Origin: Bacillota bacterium
GTDB taxonomy: Bacteria > Bacillota > Clostridia > Acetivibrionales > DTU013
Assembly (NCBI GenBank): GCA_023435745.1
Contig: JAEZMD010000017.1
Coordinates: 124,001-188,000 of the forward strand
Direction of reading: 5' to 3'
DNA: 64,000 nucleotides
Made by a program: the position numbers and the translations under genes. Within the stretch, counting starts at the first letter, position 1. The number at the start of each line of letters is the position of its first letter. Below are positions 58,514 through 64,000 of the stretch, piece by piece. Below the pieces are notes generated by a model that searched no databases, was not told the DNA's origin, and saw only the letters and a list, made by a program, of their open reading frames with translations.

Positions 58514-59080
58514 ATGATTACACAAATACTTGAGAGCATTCAAAGTAACCCCATCATTGCTGCCGTAAGAAAAGAACAGGATATTGAAGAGGCTGCTCGA
58601 AGTAAAGCATCTACTATTTTTATACTAAATGCCGATATCTTCAATATCAGATATATGGTGGACCACGTAAAGGACAATGGGAAAAACGCTTTTATTCACA
58701 TTGATTTCCTTGAGGGTATAGGAAAAGACAATAGAGCCATTGACTATATTGCCGAAGTAATAAAGCCGGATGGCATTATCAGTACCAAGAGCCATAGCAT
58801 AAAATATGCTAAGGAGAAAGGTATGTTTACTATTCAGCGTTTTTTCCTTATTGATAGTTTATCCTATGAAACTACCATTAAAACTGTGCAGTCGATTCAA
58901 CCGGATCTTGTGGAGATTATGCCGGCTGTTATGTCAAGAGTAATAGGGAAAATATGCAGGGAACTTTCAATACCTGTTATTGCAGGGGGATTGATCGAAA
59001 CCAAGAAGGACATTATAGAGATTTTACATTCAGGAGCTATTGGGGCATCTACTGGGAAAAAGGCACTATGGGACTTGTAA
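58514..59080 (+). CDS. glpP: GlpP glycerol-3-phosphate-responsive antiterminator
   Basis: This 188-residue TIM-barrel RNA-binding antiterminator has PIIAAVRKEQDIEEAARSKASTIFIL at the start, then VKDNGKNAFIHIDFLEGIGKD, PDGIISTKSHSIKYAKEKGMFTIQRFFLIDS, and IMPAVMSRVIGKICRELSIPVIAGGLIETKKDI. On binding glycerol-3-phosphate it stops termination in the leader of glp genes. The leader hairpins lie between it and the dehydrogenase gene. Confidence 0.95.
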   Translation: MITQILESIQSNPIIAAVRKEQDIEEAARSKASTIFILNADIFNIRYMVDHVKDNGKNAFIHIDFLEGIGKDNRAIDYIAEVIKPDGIISTKSHSIKYAKEKGMFTIQRFFLIDSLSYETTIKTVQSIQPDLVEIMPAVMSRVIGKICRELSIPVIAGGLIETKKDIIEILHSGAIGASTGKKALWDL

Positions 59081-59145
59081 GAGAAAGCATTTCGTGATAT
59101 ATTTATATTAATAGAAAAAATGTGCGGAGAATTGGAGTCACATTT

Positions 59146-59187
59146 AAACAACGGCTTTTTGGCCTTTGTTTAAGAGTGGCTTTTTTT
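59146..59187 (+). promoter_or_regulatory. Candidate GlpP-controlled leader/terminator
   Basis: AAACAA...GGC-TTTTT-GGCC.TTGTTT forms a stem-loop. TTAAGAGTGGC then TTTTTTT follows, suited to an alternative terminator. It sits between glpP and the glp dehydrogenase, 65 bases before the GTG at 59252. The exact alternative folds are inferred. Confidence 0.55.
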
Positions 59188-59251
59188 ATGATTTATAGAG
59201 AATCTTGGTAGGCTTTAGACCTATATATGTGTGTGAAACGGGGGAAAATAT

Positions 59252-60700
59252 GTGGTTTATGATGTAGCAATCATTGGAGCCGGAGTGATTGGAACGTTAA
59301 CAGCCAGAGAACTATCGCGTTACGAACTGAAGGTTTGTATTCTGGAAAGCGAGCCGGATGTAGCAATGGGAGCCAGCAAAGCAAACAGCGCAATCGTACA
59401 TGCGGGCTATGACGCATTGCCCGGAACTCTAAAGGCACTGTTTAATGTCAAAGGCAACAGCTTATTTGAAAAGATTTCTAAAGAATTGGATGTCCCCTTT
59501 AAAAGGATTGGATCCTTGGTATTGGCTTTTACTGAGGAGGACATGAAGATCATTTCAAAGCTTTACCAAAGAGGCGAAGATAATGGAGTGCCAGGTTTTA
59601 GGATATTAACTTCCAAAGATGAAGTTGCAAGGATAGAGCCTAACGTTTCACCAGAGGTAATTGGAGCGCTTTACGCACCTTCCGCAGGCATTACATGTCC
59701 TTATGAATTGGTATATGGAGCAGTAGAAAATGCCATTGAAAATGATACAGTGCTAATGCTGGAGACAAAAGTAAATGATATAAAGTATGAAGCGAATGTA
59801 TTTACTCTTAAAACAAACCGGGAACCTATCCTTAGCAGATTTGTGATTAATGCTTCAGGGGTATACTCTGATCAGGTTTCGGAAATGGTGGGTGATAAGC
59901 ACTTCTTTATAAGACCTAGGAAAGGCGAATATTTGATCCTTGATAAAAGCCAAGGCCGGCAAGTGAGCACTGTAGTATTTCAAACACCGTCCGATAAGGG
60001 TAAAGGTATACTTGTAACGCCCACTGTTGACGGAAATCTTCTTATCGGACCAAATTCTGAAGATACTGATGACAGGGAGGACGTTTCTACTACTGCTCAG
60101 GGTATGGATGACGTAATTCGCGGTGCTCTGAGATCTATACCAGGTGTTAATGTTAAACAAGTGATTACTTCATTTGCCGGCTTAAGGGCAACCCCGTCAT
60201 CACATGATTTTATTATTTCACCATCGTTAACCAATAAGAGATTCATAAACGCCGCAGGTATAGAATCGCCGGGCTTAACTGCCGCACCGGCAATAGCTGA
60301 ATACATTGCAGAATTGTTAAAAAGCGCAGGCCTGGAATTAGTGCCTAAGAAGGATTTTAAAGCGGAACGGCAATCCATTAAAAGGTTTTCTGAAGCATCG
60401 GATGAAGAAAAAGCTGAAATGATTTGTAAAAACCGACTTTACGGAAAGATAGTCTGTCGTTGTGAGACAGTCACAGAAGCGGAAATCGTGGACTCGATAC
60501 ACCGGCCGGCCGGTGCAAGGAGTGTAGATGCTGTTAAGCGAAGAACGCGGGCAGGTATGGGTCGTTGCCAGGGAGGATTTTGCACGCCGCGGATTGTCGA
60601 AATTATTTCGCATGAGTTGGACATTCCAATACAGTACGTAAAGAAAAAAGAAGGTACATCAGTGTTGCTTACAGGCAAAACAAAGGGGGTGCTTTCATGA
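59252..60700 (+). CDS. GlpA-type FAD glycerol-3-phosphate dehydrogenase with a BFD domain
   Basis: This 482-residue flavoprotein has FAD-binding VAIIGAGVIGTLTARELSRYE (5-25) and a glycine-rich body ending at INAAGIESPGLTAAPAIAEYI. The C-terminal BFD-like [2Fe-2S] domain carries CRCETVTEAEI and GRCQGGFC. It oxidises glycerol-3-phosphate to dihydroxyacetone phosphate. The start is GTG. It overlaps the next gene by 4 bases. The true GlpC (Fe-S) subunit is absent; DUF1667 follows instead. Confidence 0.9.
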   Translation: MVYDVAIIGAGVIGTLTARELSRYELKVCILESEPDVAMGASKANSAIVHAGYDALPGTLKALFNVKGNSLFEKISKELDVPFKRIGSLVLAFTEEDMKIISKLYQRGEDNGVPGFRILTSKDEVARIEPNVSPEVIGALYAPSAGITCPYELVYGAVENAIENDTVLMLETKVNDIKYEANVFTLKTNREPILSRFVINASGVYSDQVSEMVGDKHFFIRPRKGEYLILDKSQGRQVSTVVFQTPSDKGKGILVTPTVDGNLLIGPNSEDTDDREDVSTTAQGMDDVIRGALRSIPGVNVKQVITSFAGLRATPSSHDFIISPSLTNKRFINAAGIESPGLTAAPAIAEYIAELLKSAGLELVPKKDFKAERQSIKRFSEASDEEKAEMICKNRLYGKIVCRCETVTEAEIVDSIHRPAGARSVDAVKRRTRAGMGRCQGGFCTPRIVEIISHELDIPIQYVKKKEGTSVLLTGKTKGVLS

Positions 60701-61959
60701 GAAGGGCCGACATTGTTATAATAGGCGGAGGACCGGCTGGTATGGCTGCTGCTGCTGAGGCCTTCAAATGCGGCATTAAAGATATAGTTATATTGGAGCG
60801 TGATCGGGCTCTTGGAGGAATATTGCCACAGTGCATCCATAACGGTTTTGGTCTGCACCTTTTTGGAGAGGAATTGACAGGACCGGAGTATGCAGGGAAG
60901 TTTATCGATAAGATACTGGAAATGGGTATTGAATATAAATTAAATACGATGGTGCTGGATATTACCCGGGACAGGGTTATAACGGCAGTAAACAGTGAGG
61001 ATGGGCTGCTGAAGATAAAGGCGGGAGCTGTTATTTTATCAATGGGATGCAGGGAAAGAACTCGCGGGGCGCTTAATATTCCAGGGTCACGGCCGTCAGG
61101 GATATATACTGCCGGTACTGCCCAGCGGTTTGTTAACATAGAAGGATTTATGCCTGGGAAAAAGGTCGTTATACTGGGCTCAGGGGATATTGGCTTAATT
61201 ATGGCACGCAGAATGACTCTGGAAGGTGCGGAGGTTAAGATGGTTTGTGAGATCATGCCGTATTCGGGAGGGCTAAACAGGAATATTGTTCAGTGTCTGG
61301 AGGATTTCAGCATACCTTTGCGGCTGAGCCATACAGTGGTTAATATCCATGGAAATGAGAGGCTCGAGGGGGTAACCATAGCGAAGGTTGATGAGCATGG
61401 CAAACCCATTGATGAAACCTTTGAGTATGTAGAGTGTGATACTCTGCTGTTATCTGTAGGTCTGATACCTGAAAACGAGATTACAAAAGCGGCTTTAATA
61501 GAAATGGATACTGCCACATCAGGGCCTGTTGTGAATGAATCTGCAGAAACTTCACAGGAAGGTATATTTGCCTGCGGAAATGTTGTATATGTGCATGATC
61601 TTGTTGATTATGTTACATTGGAAGGCTACAGAGCAGGCAGGAGCGCTGCGGAATACCTGTCAAAAAGAATCGGGGACGACTCTGCGGGAATGCTGCAAAT
61701 ACAGGCTGGAAACGGTGTGCGGTTCGTTATCCCGCAATTTGTACGGAAGAGTTCAGAAGAGGATGTTAAACTGTTTTTCAGGGTAACAGGAGTTTTCCGA
61801 AACATCCAACTGGAAGCAAGAATAGATGATAAAGTTATTTGCTCTGTTAGAAAGAAAATAGCAGTGCCTGGAGAAATGGAAAGTATATGCCTTTCTAAAA
61901 AAGTGATCTCAGATATAAAGCCTGGAAAAGTTGAAATCAGTGTAAAATCCTGTGAATGA
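60697..61959 (+). CDS. GlpB-like FAD/NAD oxidoreductase
   Basis: This 420-residue two-dinucleotide-domain flavoprotein has FAD motif DIVIIGGGPAGMAAAAEA (5-22), CRERTRGALNIPGSRPSGIYTAGTAQRF, and a second Rossmann motif VVILGSGDIGLIMARRMTLEGA. It pairs with the GlpA-like protein as an electron-transfer subunit. It starts ATGA over the stop of glpA. Confidence 0.88.
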   Translation: MRRADIVIIGGGPAGMAAAAEAFKCGIKDIVILERDRALGGILPQCIHNGFGLHLFGEELTGPEYAGKFIDKILEMGIEYKLNTMVLDITRDRVITAVNSEDGLLKIKAGAVILSMGCRERTRGALNIPGSRPSGIYTAGTAQRFVNIEGFMPGKKVVILGSGDIGLIMARRMTLEGAEVKMVCEIMPYSGGLNRNIVQCLEDFSIPLRLSHTVVNIHGNERLEGVTIAKVDEHGKPIDETFEYVECDTLLLSVGLIPENEITKAALIEMDTATSGPVVNESAETSQEGIFACGNVVYVHDLVDYVTLEGYRAGRSAAEYLSKRIGDDSAGMLQIQAGNGVRFVIPQFVRKSSEEDVKLFFRVTGVFRNIQLEARIDDKVICSVRKKIAVPGEMESICLSKKVISDIKPGKVEISVKSCE

Positions 61960-61973
61960 AAGGAGGTACCTGT

Positions 61974-62339
61974 ATGGAAGTAAGTAGAGATTTTACATGT
62001 ATTGTATGTCCGCTTGGATGTAGAATATCTGTTTTGATTGAGAATGACGGCAATATTACTCAGGTAAAAGGAAACGGCTGTAAGAGGGGAGCTTCCTACG
62101 CAGAATCAGAATGTGTAAACCCTTTAAGAACGCTCACTTCTACTGCAAGAGTTATAGGTAGTCAATTTCCACTAATACCGGTAAAGTCGGACAGGCCTAT
62201 TTCAAAGGCATTGGTCAGGGATTGCATGAAAGAAATTAACCAAATAAGAGTTCATCCACCAATAAACGCAGGAGATGTATTAGTGAAAAATATTTTAAAT
62301 ACCGGCGCTGACATAGTAGCAACAGGAAGCGTGCGATAA
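61974..62339 (+). CDS. DUF1667 cysteine-rich protein of the glp operon
   Basis: This 121-residue protein has CIVCPLGCRISV near 10-20 and a later GNGCKRG plus a conserved RTLTSTARVIG segment, all of DUF1667. This family regularly follows GlpA- and GlpB-like flavoproteins; its four-Cys pattern suggests an Fe-S cluster taking the GlpC role. AAAGGAGG lies 7 bases before ATG 61974; an earlier in-frame ATG (61956) lacks a site. Confidence 0.88.
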   Translation: MEVSRDFTCIVCPLGCRISVLIENDGNITQVKGNGCKRGASYAESECVNPLRTLTSTARVIGSQFPLIPVKSDRPISKALVRDCMKEINQIRVHPPINAGDVLVKNILNTGADIVATGSVR

Positions 62340-62347
62340 GGCCGGCT

Positions 62348-62369
62348 TGAGCAGGTTTGAACCTGCTCA
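62348..62369. terminator. Convergent hairpin between DUF1667 and AIM24 genes
   Basis: TGAGCAGGTT and AACCTGCTCA form a 10-bp perfect stem around two bases; it includes the stop codon of the minus-strand gene. There is no strong T run. Confidence 0.5.
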
Positions 62370-63326
62370 GCTGTTTCCTCCGAAAAAGCTTCCTATACCG
62401 ATGTTGCCAAGAATGCTCCCTTCCTCGCGGTTCTTACCTTTACCGGCTGAGAAGATTCTGTCGGCAAGACGTGAGAAGGGCAGAGACTGGAGCCATATGG
62501 TTCCGGGCCCTGTCAGGGTCGCTAAAGCCAGACCTTCTCCGCCGAACAATGCAGTTTTAATATTACCTGCAAATCTAATATCGTAATTGATATTTCCCGT
62601 CATGGCGACAAGACAGCCTGTATCAAGCATCAGCGTCTCACCCGGCTGAAGCTCCTTTTTAATGATCGTGCCGCCTGCATGCATGAATGCAAGACCGTCC
62701 CCCTCCAGCTTCTGCATGATGAAGCCTTCTCCTCCGAAAAGACCTGCGCCGATTTTTTTCTGGAAGGCGATTCCTATGGAAATACCTTTTGCCGCACAGA
62801 GGAAGGAATCCCTCTGGCAGATCAGTAATCCGCCGTAATCCCCCAGGTCGAAGGGCACCACTGTTCCCGGATAGGGTGCTGCAAATGAGACACAGCGCTT
62901 AATACCTGCGGTATTGGTGAAGGAGGTCATGAACAGGCTCTCTCCGGTAAGTACACGCTTGCCTGCGGAAAAAAGCTTACCCATCAGATCATTGGACTCT
63001 TTCCCGGATCCATCACCAAAAATGGTATCCATGTGGATTGCACTGTCCATGTACATCATGGCTCCAGCTTCCGCGATGATCGTTTCGCCGGGATCCAGCA
63101 TTATTTCTACAAATTGGATATCTTCGCCGTGGATCTTGAACTCGACCTCATGCGCCTTGCGCATTCTGTTACCTGTCGCTGCCGACACTGCGTAGCCGGT
63201 GTTGCCTGTCTGTGGGGCGGGCATTGCAACTGCCGGACTTGAAGCTAAACCTTCAAGCTTGGTACCGCAGCTTTTGCAAAATTTCTGCCCCTGTACATAC
63301 GGACTTTGACAATTTGGGCAATTCAT
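62367..63326 (-). CDS. AIM24/TIGR00266 family protein with zinc ribbon
   Basis: This 319-residue protein has an N-terminal zinc ribbon (CPNCQSPY then FCKSCGTKLEG, about 3-26), a Pro/Ala linker, then the beta-helical AIM24 domain (about 58-319) with VEIMLDPGETIIAEAGAMMYMD and AIHMDTIFGDGSG. Its C-terminal part carries repeated G-x-G-x-(F)-GGEG segments. The role of the family is unknown. Confidence 0.9.
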   Translation of the reverse strand: MNCPNCQSPYVQGQKFCKSCGTKLEGLASSPAVAMPAPQTGNTGYAVSAATGNRMRKAHEVEFKIHGEDIQFVEIMLDPGETIIAEAGAMMYMDSAIHMDTIFGDGSGKESNDLMGKLFSAGKRVLTGESLFMTSFTNTAGIKRCVSFAAPYPGTVVPFDLGDYGGLLICQRDSFLCAAKGISIGIAFQKKIGAGLFGGEGFIMQKLEGDGLAFMHAGGTIIKKELQPGETLMLDTGCLVAMTGNINYDIRFAGNIKTALFGGEGLALATLTGPGTIWLQSLPFSRLADRIFSAGKGKNREEGSILGNIGIGSFFGGNS

Positions 63327-63544
63327 TATACGACCTCCTCTGATATCAATAAGAATAATACTGCCAGGAAAACCAACTATTCACTATTTATATTACAATG
63401 TTTTGAGAGAAACCACAATGCTGAGTTCATATCATTAAATCCTGATTTTTATGATATTTATTATACTTTTAGTGCAAAATGAATGGCAGGTATATCATAA
63501 AACATGGAAGTCAGGATACTATACCGTATGGGGTGTTGTTTTTT

Positions 63545-64000
63545 ATGTATTTGCTAAAAAAGCTGTTTGATCCGGCAATCTATCAGGGCAAAAGTAAAAA
63601 GAAGAACTACTTTGAAGGCTGGTATTACAAATTGATCAGCAAAGAGCAGCGGCATGCGCTAGCTGTGATTCCGGGGGTTTCCTTCGGGAAGAGGGCGGAA
63701 GACCGACATGCCTTCATACAGGTGCTGGATGCAGGCAGCAAGGTGAGCTATATACGGTATGAGCTGTCGGACTTTAGTTATAGCTCGGATCAATTCGGCA
63801 TAACAATAGGTGGCAATTATTTCTCGGACAGGGAAATGCGGCTCGATATCAACAATGATCGCTATAAAATGACGGGAAGGCTCACATTTCATAAAATTGT
63901 CGCCTTCCCCAAGTCATTGAAGCGGCCCGGGATCATGGGTCCATATACCTTTGTTCCACTTATGGAATGTAATCACGGCATCATCAATATCCATCATGAG
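63545..64000 (+). CDS. Tocopherol cyclase-like protein, 3' end outside window
   Basis: The first 152 codons are in view. They match the tocopherol cyclase-like family of Bacillota: YFEGWYYKLISKE near 24-36, HAFIQVLDAGSKVSYIRYELSDFSY, RLDINNDRYKMTGRL and RPGIMGPYTFVPLMECNHG. These proteins have a lipocalin-like fold of unknown substrate in bacteria. GGGGTG lies 12 bases upstream of the ATG. Confidence 0.85.
   Translation, partial: MYLLKKLFDPAIYQGKSKKKNYFEGWYYKLISKEQRHALAVIPGVSFGKRAEDRHAFIQVLDAGSKVSYIRYELSDFSYSSDQFGITIGGNYFSDREMRLDINNDRYKMTGRLTFHKIVAFPKSLKRPGIMGPYTFVPLMECNHGIINIHHE

Overview
The window looks like the chromosome of a spore-forming anaerobic Clostridia-type Bacillota with a large temperate siphophage in it. 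The evidence is a complete gerA-type germination operon, AGGAGG-type ribosome sites, an anaerobic GlpAB-type glycerol-3-phosphate dehydrogenase controlled by a GlpP antiterminator, hemerythrin, and metal- or thiol-stress regulators. The first ~30 kb is GC-rich and all on the + strand. Everything after it is visibly more AT-rich and in mixed orientation.

Region 1 (1-30056) is prophage; its left end lies outside the window. In order it carries the end of a replication module (VRR-NUC nuclease, SNF2 helicase, ArpU/RinA-like activator) and an HNH nuclease with a candidate cos region. Small terminase and a ParB-domain DNA methyltransferase follow. An accessory cassette comes next, with an amidoligase, a gamma-glutamylcyclotransferase and several small DUF proteins. 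Then come large terminase, portal, ClpP-type protease, HK97 capsid, connectors, tail tube, the G/GT chaperones with a -1 slippery site, tape measure, tail tip and fibres, holin and a SPOR-tailed amidase. The late operon ends in a strong terminator at 26421. Behind it sit an HTH/zinc-ribbon protein, a SHOCT protein and two overlapping large serine recombinases. Three copies of one promoter-like element (4445, 5585, 27122) link the accessory cassette to the recombinases.

Region 2 (30057-35442) is a translationally coupled five-gene minus-strand operon. It encodes a third serine recombinase that lacks the usual zinc ribbon and instead carries an unfamiliar C-terminal domain. Two small proteins are free-standing copies of that domain, and two more are ParB-like. 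A divergent XRE regulator faces it across a 17-bp inverted-repeat operator. I consider this the best candidate for an undescribed system.

Region 3 (35563-49000) holds the ger operon, bracketed by the XRE gene and a decayed copy of its 3' end. Next are a nucleotidyltransferase, a CsoR/glutaredoxin pair, and an ArsR/permease/thioredoxin module with two matching operators. An AT-rich island follows: a tyrosine recombinase, a P-loop NTPase with probable helical repeats, and a convergent ATP-grasp enzyme. The last two genes carry the same 22-bp palindrome just before their start codons.

Region 4 (49000-64000) is host-like. It contains a BlaI/BlaR1-type pair, a decayed PatB-type lyase, a methyltransferase and hemerythrin. 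An amino-acid ABC transporter follows whose binding protein is circularly permuted and interrupted by a stop codon. Then come an MnmD-like methyltransferase, a radical-SAM gene stub, a 2-hydroxyacid dehydrogenase, glpP and the glpA/glpB/DUF1667 trio, an AIM24 protein, and the start of a tocopherol-cyclase-like gene. No tRNA, rRNA or CRISPR array was seen.
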